Source of the DNA: an uncultured Clostridia bacterium
Lineage (GTDB): Bacteria > Bacillota > Clostridia > TANB77 > CAG-508
Direction of reading: 5' to 3'
Length of the DNA: 64,000 nucleotides
NCBI GenBank assembly: GCA_947628085.1
Contig: CANQYM010000002.1
Coordinates: 62,001 to 126,000 of the forward strand
In this document: positions 35,587 through 44,099 of the stretch, one piece after another
Layout: the number at the start of each line of letters is the position of its first letter
Numbering within the stretch: position 1 is the stretch's first letter
The notes under the pieces: model-generated
Told to the model about the DNA's origin: nothing
The model's database searches: none
Seen by the model: the letters and a program-made list of their open reading frames with translations, nothing else
Program-made: the position numbers and the translations under genes

Positions 35587-37086
35587 TTACCAACCACCTT
35601 CCAAATCATTGCTTTGAGATTCTATTGAACCATCTTTATTAACTACTATATATTTATGAAGTGATCTAAAACCTGAACTATCACTACCTGTCAAGAATAC
35701 TACTAACTTTCCATTTACAACTTGACTTATTACTCCATAAATATTTGACATATCTGTATCTCCATCAAGTCTAAACTTTATTTTTCCATCATATCCAACT
35801 TTAACTATTGTATCTTTGTTTTCAGTTCCTATAAGTACAATTCCATCTTCCATCATATTAACTTGTGTTTTAATTCCAACAATTACAGGTTCTATTAAAT
35901 CTTCACCTGTATTTAAATCAATTAAATATAGGTCTGTATCAATAATAATTGCCATCTGCGTAGGATTATAATCTAATGGACTTATATTAGTTTCATCATT
36001 GGAATTATTATCGAATTCTCTTGACCATAATTTATTATATGATTTATCAAAATAATCAATATATGCATGTTTTGTGTTTTGGTCATAAGTAGTTACTATA
36101 AAATGATTAAAATCACCCGAAATATATAATTTTTTTGAAACATTACTTGATAACTCATTATATTTTGGATTATATGTTATAAATCCATCATTTTTATGCA
36201 TATCAAATACTTTAAAATTAGCATTTGACTGATTATCTAATGTTACCATATAAAATGTATCTTGAAATCCATAAGTATCCCAATATATACTTTCCATTTC
36301 TGGTTCAGTTATTTTTATATCTTTTCCAAATATATATTCTGCAACTGTTTTTATTGTAGAAAAATTAAATCTTTCTCCTTTTACAATATTAATTGACTCT
36401 ATGACTGGAATAGAATAAGTTTTTCCATCTATATCATAAGAAGAAATATCCGTGTATCTTCCGTAAAATCTAATAATATCATTTTCTAATAATCTTTCTT
36501 CTAATTGTTCACCTTTAATTACAATTAAATCTTTTTCTGGAATGTTTGAATAATCTACACCATCATACAAATCCTCATATAATCCTGATAAACCAGCTAT
36601 ACCTGTGTTCATAGAATAAACAAGAACTTCAAATTCATCATTTTCTGATTTTAAGACTTTTACAATTTTACCCCAATCAGTAACTTTTGCATTTTTATAT
36701 ACTTGAGGAAATCTTTGAGAATCCTCGACATCTAAATATAAATAATCATTATCAAAATATTTTATTATTTCTTGTTGCACTTTATCTAAGTTTTTATCAT
36801 CAGCACTCATATTTTTAAAACTTACTTTTTCTGCATTAGCCTTTTGTATATTTGAGCTTATTGAATTAAATCCCCCATTTTCATCCTTCGTTTTATTACT
36901 ATTAAATAATAATACTAAAGCAATTACAATAAAAGCTACTAATAATATAATTCCAACAATAACAAATGGAAATCTTTTGGTTTTCTGATTTAATAATTTT
37001 TCCTTTTCCTTATTAAATTCTTCTTCAGTAAGTATTCCATCATCTTTCATTTTTTTTATTTCCTGAATTTTCTTCAAATAATTCAT
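35587..37086 (-). CDS. SHOCT-domain membrane protein, second of a tandem pair
   Basis: 499 residues. A short N-terminal SHOCT-like helical hairpin (LKKIQEIKKMKDDGILTEEE at residues 4-23) faces the cytoplasm, one membrane segment follows (about 40-62), and the remaining 430 residues are outside: an OB-like region, then strands with Trp/Asp-rich repeats (TDLYLIDLNTG, GIVLIGTENKDTIVKVGYDG) resembling beta-propeller blades. SHOCT usually ends proteins; here it starts one. Its neighbour upstream is a clear duplicate, 39 nt away; a 54-nt block is identical between them. AGGAG precedes the ATG. Role unknown. Confidence 0.8.
   Translation of the reverse strand: MNYLKKIQEIKKMKDDGILTEEEFNKEKEKLLNQKTKRFPFVIVGIILLVAFIVIALVLLFNSNKTKDENGGFNSISSNIQKANAEKVSFKNMSADDKNLDKVQQEIIKYFDNDYLYLDVEDSQRFPQVYKNAKVTDWGKIVKVLKSENDEFEVLVYSMNTGIAGLSGLYEDLYDGVDYSNIPEKDLIVIKGEQLEERLLENDIIRFYGRYTDISSYDIDGKTYSIPVIESINIVKGERFNFSTIKTVAEYIFGKDIKITEPEMESIYWDTYGFQDTFYMVTLDNQSNANFKVFDMHKNDGFITYNPKYNELSSNVSKKLYISGDFNHFIVTTYDQNTKHAYIDYFDKSYNKLWSREFDNNSNDETNISPLDYNPTQMAIIIDTDLYLIDLNTGEDLIEPVIVGIKTQVNMMEDGIVLIGTENKDTIVKVGYDGKIKFRLDGDTDMSNIYGVISQVVNGKLVVFLTGSDSSGFRSLHKYIVVNKDGSIESQSNDLEGGW
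35819..35872. repeat. 54-bp direct repeat shared by the SHOCT pair (copy 1)
   Basis: Bases 35819-35872 equal 37349-37402 without a mismatch and encode the MEDGIVLIGTE region in both paralogues. This marks recent duplication or gene conversion. Confidence 0.9.
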
Positions 37087-37125
37087 AAATAATTTCTCCT
37101 AACAAATTAATTATATATATTTATA

Positions 37126-38661
37126 TTAGTAAGATATATCCTTACTAGCACTTTCTATTGAACCATCATTATTAACTACCATATATTTATGAAGATATTT
37201 ATTTGAATTATCATATCCTTGTAAATATATTACTAATTTTCCATTTACAATTTGACTAATAACTCCATCAATATTTGATATATTTGTATCTCCATCTAAT
37301 CTATATAATATTTTTCCATCGTACCCAACTTTAACTATTGTGTCTTTATTTTCAGTTCCTATAAGTACAATTCCATCTTCCATCATATTAACTTGTGTTT
37401 TATCTCCAATTATTACTGGCTCAATTAAATTTTTACCTGTATTTATATCAATTAAATATAAATCTGTATCTATAATAAATGCCATTTTAGAATCAGAATA
37501 ATCCATTGAACAAGTGCGAGAATTATTATACATATTAGTAAAATTATAAAAATTATTTGAAGCACTATTAGTAGAAACAGAGTCAAATTCTCTTGACCAT
37601 AATTTATTATAATTTCTATCAAAATAATCTAAATATATATGTTTAGTATTATTATCATAAGTAGTTACTATATAATGATTAAAGTCTGCTGAAATAAATA
37701 ATTTCTTGGCAATATTATTCGATATTTCGTTATATTTTGGATTATATGTTATGGCACTAAACTCTCTATGCATATCAAAAACTTTAAAATTAGCATTTGA
37801 TTGATTATCTAGTGTTATCATATAAAACCAATCTTCATAACCGTAAGTATTCCAATATATATCTTCCATTTCTGGTTCAGTTATTTTTATGTCTTTCCCA
37901 AATATGTATTCTGCAACTGTTTTAACAGTAGAAAAATTATATCTATGAGATTCATCACTTCCATTTGGCATTGAAGAATTTATTTTATAACGTCTTCCGA
38001 TACTTAATAAGTTGATAACTGGTAATGAATAAGTCTTACCATCAATTTCAAAAGAATTAATATCAATATATCTTCCATACATATCAATATAATCATCTTT
38101 AATTAATCTTTCTTCTAATTGTTGACCTTTTATTACAAACAATTCACTTTCTGGAATATCGTTTAAATTTTTATCATAATACAAATCTTCGTATCCACCA
38201 TTAGTACAATAAGCTACAACTTCAAATTCATCATCTGTAGATTTTAATACTTTAACTATTCTCACTACGTCAGTAACTTTAGCACCCTTAAATACTTGTG
38301 GGTATCTTTGAGAATCTTCGACATCAAAATAAAAGTAATCATTATCAAAATATTTTATTATTTCTTGCTGCACTTTATCTAAATTTTTATCATCAGCACT
38401 CATATTTTTAAAACTTACTTTTTCTGAATTTGATTTTAGTATGTTGGAACTAATAATTTCAAATCCACCATCTTCTGGCTTATTTATATTAAATAATATT
38501 GCAATAATAATCACTAATAGTATAATTGCAATAATAAGAAATGAAAATTTCTTGATTTTCTGATTTAGTATTTTTTCTTTCTCCTTATTAAATTCATCTT
38601 CAGTAAGTGTTCCTTCATCTTTCATTTTTTTTATTTCTTCGATTTTTTTTAATTGGTTCAT
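37126..38661 (-). CDS. SHOCT-domain membrane protein, first of a tandem pair
   Basis: 511 residues from ATG 38661, which has GGGAG upstream. Same plan as the following gene: SHOCT hairpin (LKKIEEIKKMKDEGTLTEDE), one membrane segment (about 38-58), large outside region. Conserved phrases in both copies include EKVSFKNMSADDKNLDKVQQ, KTVAEYIFGKDIKITEPEME and DGIVLIGTENKDT. It differs by an insertion near residue 235 (RRYKINSSMPNGSDESHRYN) and an Asn/Ser-rich one near 375. Tandem duplication with later divergence is plain. The unit has its own upstream region divergent from the CAP-domain gene. Confidence 0.8.
   Translation of the reverse strand: MNQLKKIEEIKKMKDEGTLTEDEFNKEKEKILNQKIKKFSFLIIAIILLVIIIAILFNINKPEDGGFEIISSNILKSNSEKVSFKNMSADDKNLDKVQQEIIKYFDNDYFYFDVEDSQRYPQVFKGAKVTDVVRIVKVLKSTDDEFEVVAYCTNGGYEDLYYDKNLNDIPESELFVIKGQQLEERLIKDDYIDMYGRYIDINSFEIDGKTYSLPVINLLSIGRRYKINSSMPNGSDESHRYNFSTVKTVAEYIFGKDIKITEPEMEDIYWNTYGYEDWFYMITLDNQSNANFKVFDMHREFSAITYNPKYNEISNNIAKKLFISADFNHYIVTTYDNNTKHIYLDYFDRNYNKLWSREFDSVSTNSASNNFYNFTNMYNNSRTCSMDYSDSKMAFIIDTDLYLIDINTGKNLIEPVIIGDKTQVNMMEDGIVLIGTENKDTIVKVGYDGKILYRLDGDTNISNIDGVISQIVNGKLVIYLQGYDNSNKYLHKYMVVNNDGSIESASKDISY
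37349..37402. repeat. 54-bp direct repeat shared by the SHOCT pair (copy 2)
   Basis: Second copy, in the upstream paralogue; identical to 35819-35872. Confidence 0.9.
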
Positions 38662-38877
38662 CAATCTCTCCCATTAAATTATTATTTTCTTGTCATAATT
38701 TGTCGAAATGATTTTATCATTAGGTTCTAATAAATTCAAGTAAATAAGAATTTTTAATACATTAATCAATAAAAATTACCTTTCTCAGACAAATAGGAGT
38801 GAAAAAATACTAATAAAATAGGTTTAGTCTCCTAAAAAAAGGGTATAATCTCCTTAAATTATTAAGGAGGATTTTTT

Positions 38878-39627
38878 ATGAAAAATTTTATATTGAAAAA
38901 TAAAATTACAATATTGCTTTGCTCGATTATATTAATTTTAACTGTAAGTCTTTTTGCAACTTCTTTTGGTATGGAAAATTATGAAACTGTAGATTCTTCA
39001 CTTGGAATTGTAAATACAGATTATTTAAATATGAGAAGTGGATCTGGTATAAATTTTAAGTCAATTGATTTATTGAAAAGAAATGAATATGTAAGAATTT
39101 TTGGAAAAATTGGAGATTGGTACATTGTTCAAAATGAAAAAAATAAAATTGGAACCGTTCATCAAAAATATATAACTCTAACTTCAGAAGAAAAAGCTGC
39201 CGTTACAAATAGTGAAATTATAGAAGAAACTTCAAGTTTTAGTCTTACATCTGAAGAAACAGAATTGCTTTCTTTAATTAACGATGAAAGAAGTAAAAAT
39301 AATTTGCCAAATTTAGAAATAGACGAAAATCTTCAAAATGTTGCTAGATTAAAAGCTAAAGATTTAGTAGAAAATAGCTATTTTTCTCATACTTCTCCTA
39401 ATTTAGGAACACCTTTTGAAATGCTAAAAAACAATGGTATTTCTTATAAAACTGCAAGTGAAAATATTGCTGGAAATTCTAGTATTTCTGGTGCTGTTGA
39501 AAGTTGGTTAAAATCTGAAAATCATAAGAAAAACATTTTGAGTACTGATTATAACTATACTGGAATTAGTGTTGTAGATAGTATTGCTTATGGAAAAATT
39601 ATTGTTGAATTATTTATTGGAAAATAA
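38878..39627 (+). CDS. SH3b plus CAP (SCP/YkwD) domain exported protein
   Basis: 249 residues. An N-terminal signal/anchor segment (about 9-29) is followed by a bacterial SH3 domain (TDYLNMRSGSGINFKSIDLL to residue about 100), which usually binds peptidoglycan, and a CAP domain from about 120 to the end with LLSLINDERSKNNLP, FSHTSPNLGTPFEMLK, ASENIAG and ESWLKSENHKKNIL blocks. CAP proteins of bacteria are exported and mostly of unknown activity. A TATAAT lies at 38845-38850 and AAGGAGG just before the ATG. It shares a bidirectional terminator with rpsU. Confidence 0.9.
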   Translation: MKNFILKNKITILLCSIILILTVSLFATSFGMENYETVDSSLGIVNTDYLNMRSGSGINFKSIDLLKRNEYVRIFGKIGDWYIVQNEKNKIGTVHQKYITLTSEEKAAVTNSEIIEETSSFSLTSEETELLSLINDERSKNNLPNLEIDENLQNVARLKAKDLVENSYFSHTSPNLGTPFEMLKNNGISYKTASENIAGNSSISGAVESWLKSENHKKNILSTDYNYTGISVVDSIAYGKIIVELFIGK

Positions 39628-39631
39628 CAAA

Positions 39632-39665
39632 AAAAAGATTTGAATTAAACAATTCAAATCTTTTT
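39632..39665. terminator. Bidirectional terminator between CAP gene and rpsU
   Basis: A 15-bp perfect stem (39632-39646 with 39651-39665) with A and T runs inside the arms, serving convergent genes. Confidence 0.88.
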
Positions 39666-39671
39666 CATATA

Positions 39672-39842
39672 TTAAAATTTTCTTTTTCTTGCAGCCTCTG
39701 ATTTTTTCTTTCTTTTTACGCTAGGTTTTTCATAATGTTCTCTTTTTCTAACTTCTTGTAATACTCCGTTTCTAGCACATTGTCTTTTGAATCTTTTAAG
39801 AGCATCTTCTATATTTCCATTATTAACTTTAACTTCTGACAT
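39672..39842 (-). CDS. rpsU: 30S ribosomal protein S21
   Basis: Small basic ribosomal protein near the mRNA exit region of the 30S subunit. 56 residues: begins [20 protein letters not shown], has [20 protein letters not shown] and a Lys/Arg-rich tail, all typical. AAGGAGGGG precedes the ATG. It lies 121 nt downstream of prs on the same strand, with no terminator seen between. Confidence 0.96.
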   Translation of the reverse strand: MSEVKVNNGNIEDALKRFKRQCARNGVLQEVRKREHYEKPSVKRKKKSEAARKRKF

Positions 39843-39963
39843 TATTTTCCCCTCCTTCCGAAGCCTAAAAACATCTTGTGGGATTTATTTTTTATGTATT
39901 TAATCCTTTTAGATTCGCTTAACTGTTTAATATTATACATTCCAAACCTCAATTTGTCAATAC

Positions 39964-40911
39964 TTAATTTGTTTCAAATAATTCTCCAATAGAAGTTTCC
40001 TCATGTATTCTTTTTATTGCTTCTCCAAATAATTCTGAAATTGATACAACTGTTATTTTATCAATTTGTTTTTCTTTTGGAAGTGGTACTGTATTTGTCA
40101 TTACTAATTCTTTTAATTCTGATTTTTTTATTCTTTCAATAGCTGGTCCTGACAAAATTCCATGTGTACATCCAACATAAACATCTTTTGCACCAAATTT
40201 TTTTACAACATTAATTGTTTCCATTATTGAACCCGCTGTATCTACCTCATCATCAAATATTAATGCATTTTTACCTTTAATTTCACCTATAACACTGCTT
40301 GAAATTGCTCTATCATCATTTCCATCTCTCCTTTTATCTACTAATGCTATTGGACAATGAAAATGTTCTGCATATTTATAGGCTTTTTTAGAACTTCCAG
40401 CATCTGTTGCAACAACAACTTTATTATCAATTTCTTTTAAATCAAAGTATTTTTCAAGTAAACTCTCACCTGTTAAAACATCACAGTTTATATTAAAATA
40501 TGCTTGAATTGCTTTATTATGCAAATCACAAGTTAAAACTCTATTAGCACCAGCTGCTTCTATTAAATTTGCTAGTAATTTAGCTGTAACAGGTATTCTA
40601 GGTTGGTCTTTTTTATCTGACCTAGAATAAATGTAATATGGAAGTACAACTGTTATTCTTTTAGAAGAAGCTCTTTTTATGGCATCTACTGTAATTAAAA
40701 GCTCCATTATTCTTTCATTTACAGGTGGCTCTGTTGTTTGAACAACAAATACATCCTTATCTCTAACACTTTCTAGAATTTGAACGAAATTATTATCATT
40801 TTTAAATTTCATTCTATTAATTTTGCCTTCCTCTACTTTTAAGTATTTACAAATTTCTTGTGTAAATTTTTCTGCAGAATCACTACATGAAAATATTTTT
40901 AATTCATCCAT
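39964..40911 (-). CDS. prs: Ribose-phosphate pyrophosphokinase
   Basis: Makes PRPP from ribose 5-phosphate and ATP for nucleotide, His and Trp synthesis. 315 residues. The PRPP-binding loop IFDDEVDTAGSI, the PYYIYSRSDKKDQPR block and TCDLHNKAIQAYF are recognisable, but each differs from the commonest bacterial form (for example YSRSDKK for YARQDRK), so this is a divergent member. The ATG at 40911 is the only in-frame start; its ribosome binding site GGAG is about 30 nt away across a small hairpin (40921-40940). Confidence 0.9.
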   Translation of the reverse strand: MDELKIFSCSDSAEKFTQEICKYLKVEEGKINRMKFKNDNNFVQILESVRDKDVFVVQTTEPPVNERIMELLITVDAIKRASSKRITVVLPYYIYSRSDKKDQPRIPVTAKLLANLIEAAGANRVLTCDLHNKAIQAYFNINCDVLTGESLLEKYFDLKEIDNKVVVATDAGSSKKAYKYAEHFHCPIALVDKRRDGNDDRAISSSVIGEIKGKNALIFDDEVDTAGSIMETINVVKKFGAKDVYVGCTHGILSGPAIERIKKSELKELVMTNTVPLPKEKQIDKITVVSISELFGEAIKRIHEETSIGELFETN

Positions 40912-40920
40912 TTCGTTTTT

Positions 40921-40945
40921 GCATTAATAAATAATAATGCTCTCC
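40921..40945 (-). promoter_or_regulatory. prs: Ribosome binding site separated from the prs start by a hairpin
   Basis: Minus strand: GGAGA (40941-40945), then GCATTA-8 nt-TAATGC (40921-40940), then 9 nt and ATG. If the hairpin forms, the binding site comes to ordinary distance from the start; if not, it is too far. No better site is present. Confidence 0.5.
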
Positions 40946-41001
40946 TTTTTATTTTATTTAGGTTTTAGATTACCTATAACTATAATTTTATGATATAAAA
41001 G

Positions 41002-41030
41002 AAGAGTTTTAAAAAATTTAAAACTCTTTT
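41002..41030. terminator. Terminator after the sortase gene
   Basis: A 12-bp perfect stem (41002-41013 with 41017-41028). T runs occur on both sides, best on the plus side; for the minus strand CTTTTATAT follows. Confidence 0.65.
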
Positions 41031-41047
41031 TTATTTTTATATTACTT

Positions 41048-41803
41048 TTACTGCATTTCTCTAGCTTTTACTATAACTCTCTCTTTGCTATCATCTGTAC
41101 ATGTTATAACTGTAATTTCTTTTAATCCATTTGTTCTTTGTGATGTACATTGAACGTCGTCAGGCTGTACTATGTATTTATCATATACACTATATTTTAA
41201 AGTTTGACCTTTGTTTTTTCCTACTAAATTTGTTATTTCTATTACTGATCCTATTTCTAAGTCTGGTACATGACTAAAGAATTTATCACTTCTATAATTA
41301 TGTCCTACTATACAAAAGTTTCCAACTTCATTAGGATCTGGTCCCCAGAATTTACCTGGTGATATTTTTAATAGTTCTTCTGTACTATCATTTAATACTG
41401 GATATGTACAGTCTATTGATGGTATGTTTATTGTTGCTAATGCATAATACATTGTTCCAGAAGCTGTTTGTAACCATTCTATATCATCATTAGGATCTTG
41501 TTCTGGAACTGGTTCTGAATAAACAACTTCGAATGGATCTTCTGTATTTAGTATAACTACTATTGAATTGTTTGCAAATTTAATTGTTGTATCATCTGCA
41601 ACATTATCTTCAAAATTTAAATTTGATAATATTTCTTTTGAAATAGCTTCATTTTTATTTTTGTCGTATTCTGCATAAATGTAATAAGAAAATAAAATGC
41701 ATACTAAAAAGATGGAAATAAAGAAGTCTATTTTGTACATTCTTTTTTTCCTTTTTAACTCTGGTGTCATATACAATTTTTCAGAAACTAAAATCTGATT
41801 CAT
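41048..41803 (-). CDS. Sortase family transpeptidase
   Basis: 251 residues with an N-terminal cytoplasmic part, one membrane segment (about 27-45) and an outside sortase domain. Catalytic residues are visible: His in FCIVGHNYRSDKFFS, Cys in ITVITCTDD and Arg in ERVIVKAR. This is a class D/E-like sortase that would join proteins with an LPxTG-like signal to the wall or to each other. No classical LPxTG substrate is in the window; the thioester adhesin at 30083-33943 is the obvious candidate by inference. AAGGTAAG precedes the ATG. Confidence 0.9.
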   Translation of the reverse strand: MNQILVSEKLYMTPELKRKKRMYKIDFFISIFLVCILFSYYIYAEYDKNKNEAISKEILSNLNFEDNVADDTTIKFANNSIVVILNTEDPFEVVYSEPVPEQDPNDDIEWLQTASGTMYYALATINIPSIDCTYPVLNDSTEELLKISPGKFWGPDPNEVGNFCIVGHNYRSDKFFSHVPDLEIGSVIEITNLVGKNKGQTLKYSVYDKYIVQPDDVQCTSQRTNGLKEITVITCTDDSKERVIVKAREMQ

Positions 41804-41872
41804 CTAACTTACCTTTCCATCTTATTTTATTAATTATAACATTTTTTAATGCATTAAATCAAGTAACAGCTT

Positions 41873-43549
41873 TTACCAAATGTCGCCTTGCATTGCTTTT
41901 TTTCTTGTTTTACCAATTTTGCCTATCTTTTTAATTAATGTATTACTTGTTTTTGTTTTTTTAGGCTCTCTTATTAAATCAAAATCTTCTATTTCATCTT
42001 CATCATCTTTTTTAGACTTTTTCATTGATTTAAATAAGTCTTCTTCCTCTTCTTCTTGTTCATAAGGAATATCTTCTTCTACTACAGTTTTTTGTTTTAA
42101 AGATTTTTCTATTTTAGTAGCTTTTTCATGATTTTCAAGTAATTCTTTTGTTACTTCATAAAAATCTACTTTTTTATATTTTTCTCCAAAAATATCAAAG
42201 TCTTCTTCTGGAGTTTCCTCTTCAAAGTTTTCTTCATAATCTTCGTAATTTTCTCCAAGACTCTCAACATTAAATGGCATTTTTACTTTTCGTTCTTTCT
42301 TTTCTTCTACTAAATCATATTCATCTTGATTTATTTTTTCCTCTAGTGAAGAAGTTTCATCTGACTCTGTTGGTATATCAAATTCTGCAACATCTCTTCC
42401 ATAAACTTCTGTAACACTATTATAGAAAGTTGTATATATTCCTTTAAATCCTTCTATTCTCCAATAGTTTGAATTAATTAATGTTGCTGTATTTAAATTA
42501 ACACGATTTTTCTCTTTTTTAAATTTTTCTTCTTTTTGTTCTATCTCTATTAAGTAAGATTTATTATAAAGTTCTTTATAAGATTTTTTTGTTGCCTTTC
42601 CAGAGATTTCTTTTAATAATAATTCATACAAATTATTTATTTGAACGATATCTGCTTTGAAGTTTTCACAAGCCTCACTCATTAATCTATTGTGAGATTT
42701 TCTTCCATGAATGATTGTCATTCTTTCATAATCTAAGAATTGAACTATGTACTCCTTTACTGCTAGCAAAAATTCAACTTTTGCTTTTTCTCCATTTATG
42801 TATTTTTTATATGTTTCTACTTTTGCTTCACCTGCTTCGATGTCGTTTAATATTTTTTTCATTTTATCGTATGCAACCAAATATATTTCAGCTAATTTTT
42901 TAGTAATATCTACTGAAAATATTGTTACATTTTCTATTACTTCTCCATTAAAAGGAATTTTTTCACCTTTTCCATTATTTTCTAATTTCTCAATTATTTC
43001 TTCAAAGTCATCAAATTCTGCAAATTCTGCTGATGCCTCGATTAATTCTGGTGTTATGCCTTCAAAATTTATTTGTGAAGCTTCTAAAATATTTACATAG
43101 TCGTTTTCTGCCATTTTTTTATATCTTTTGCATTTAGAAAGCTCAAATCTTTTATTATTATATTCCTCAAGTGTTTCTATTAATTCTTCTTTTTTCTGTT
43201 TCATTTCTTCGTTGTTTTTTTCAACATCTGCTTCTATTTTTTCAATTCCTTTTCTTGTGTTTTCAACTTTTCCTTCGATGTTATTAAAAAGTAAATTTCT
43301 ATTGTATTCTAAATTAACACTTTTTTTGTACAATTTTTCTTGGGATTGTTGTACATTCTTCACTTTTTTAAATGAGTCATTAAAATCCTGCATTGCTTCT
43401 TGTTCTTTTTGATAATTAATTTGAAACTTTTCTAATTTTTGCACTAAATTACAATAATTTTCAAAATTATCCTGTAAATTGCAATCTGCTGTATATCTTA
43501 GCAAAGTATCAAAATATCTCTCTAATACAATTGCGCTTCTCTCATACAT
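41873..43549 (-). CDS. Coiled-coil protein, unknown function
   Basis: 558 residues from ATG 43549, preceded by GGGAGG at 11 nt; the frame is open 42 codons further upstream but those look non-coding. Residues about 30-150 are a coiled coil, 160-380 are helical with scattered aromatics (VKEYIVQFLDYERM), and after about 400 the protein becomes acidic and low in complexity (EEDLFKSMKKSKKDDEDE), ending in a basic tail rich in Lys/Arg. No signal peptide or membrane segment. No family recognised. It lies 69 nt upstream of the sortase gene on the same strand, so the two may be co-transcribed. Confidence 0.78.
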   Translation of the reverse strand: MYERSAIVLERYFDTLLRYTADCNLQDNFENYCNLVQKLEKFQINYQKEQEAMQDFNDSFKKVKNVQQSQEKLYKKSVNLEYNRNLLFNNIEGKVENTRKGIEKIEADVEKNNEEMKQKKEELIETLEEYNNKRFELSKCKRYKKMAENDYVNILEASQINFEGITPELIEASAEFAEFDDFEEIIEKLENNGKGEKIPFNGEVIENVTIFSVDITKKLAEIYLVAYDKMKKILNDIEAGEAKVETYKKYINGEKAKVEFLLAVKEYIVQFLDYERMTIIHGRKSHNRLMSEACENFKADIVQINNLYELLLKEISGKATKKSYKELYNKSYLIEIEQKEEKFKKEKNRVNLNTATLINSNYWRIEGFKGIYTTFYNSVTEVYGRDVAEFDIPTESDETSSLEEKINQDEYDLVEEKKERKVKMPFNVESLGENYEDYEENFEEETPEEDFDIFGEKYKKVDFYEVTKELLENHEKATKIEKSLKQKTVVEEDIPYEQEEEEEDLFKSMKKSKKDDEDEIEDFDLIREPKKTKTSNTLIKKIGKIGKTRKKAMQGDIW

Positions 43550-43682
43550 AATTAAAGAAACCTCCCAAGTCATATTCTCCTCATTATTATATATAACTTT
43601 GCAAAAAATGTCTATACAATTTTGAAGAAAAAATATAATTTTCGACAAAAATTCTGTAAGCCTTTTATTTTGCATTGTTTTA

Positions 43683-43691
43683 TGATATAAT
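43683..43691 (+). promoter_or_regulatory. Extended -10 promoter of the 60-residue gene
   Basis: TGATATAAT is an extended -10 element, about 50 nt before the ATG; the -35 region (TTTTAT) is weak. Confidence 0.5.
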
Positions 43692-43739
43692 TAATATACT
43701 AGGTAGCCTGACTACTATGACTTGAAAGGAGAGAGAGGC

Positions 43740-43922
43740 ATGCTTTCTTTGGCGTTGTACATTGTGGCCCTTATCTGCTTCTTGCCTATAATTCTCACAA
43801 TCGTAAGTATTCCTGCTGTGCTGATTCTGGCACTGTTTGGTTGGATATGTGAGAAGAAATGGGTAAAGTGGGTATTGCTTGTTGTTCTCCTTGTGCTCTG
43901 GCTTTCGGACCGGTTGTTCTAG
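43740..43922 (+). CDS. 60-residue hydrophobic membrane protein in a GC-rich island
   Basis: Two membrane segments (about 2-32 and 41-56) joined by a short EKKWVK loop, with a basic/aromatic end. I do not recognise it. Start ATG at 43740 with AAGGAGAGAG upstream. Composition differs from the surroundings: 43741-43800 has 25 G+C of 60. A GC-rich terminator of its own follows. It resembles a small acquired cassette, like the GNAT gene. Confidence 0.75.
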   Translation: MLSLALYIVALICFLPIILTIVSIPAVLILALFGWICEKKWVKWVLLVVLLVLWLSDRLF

Positions 43923-43963
43923 TCCCTACAAGGAGTACAATGTTCGCGCTTAGCGACCGACAA

Positions 43964-44010
43964 AGCACTGCTATATATCCTTCGGGAAATAAAGCAGTGC
44001 TATTTTTATT
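43964..44010 (+). terminator. Terminator after the 60-residue gene
   Basis: Stem AGCACTGCT/AGCAGTGCT (43964-43972 with 43993-44001), loop of about 20 nt, then TATTTTTATTTT. Confidence 0.8.
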
Positions 44011-44033
44011 TTAGCTTTTAATTTTAGTTTTTC

Positions 44034-44063
44034 TTTACAAATACTATTTATTAGTTATATAAT
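44034..44063 (+). promoter_or_regulatory. murE: Promoter of murE
   Basis: TTTACA (44034-44039), 18 nt, TATAAT (44058-44063), about 37 nt before the chosen ATG. Confidence 0.62.
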
Positions 44064-44099
44064 TTGTGCATAGTAATCTTGAGAAATGGAGGGATGACT

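Noticed and set aside
41873-43549. SMC- or EzrA-type protein
   Set aside because: No ATPase motifs and no EzrA-like membrane anchor; left as a coiled-coil protein of unknown function.
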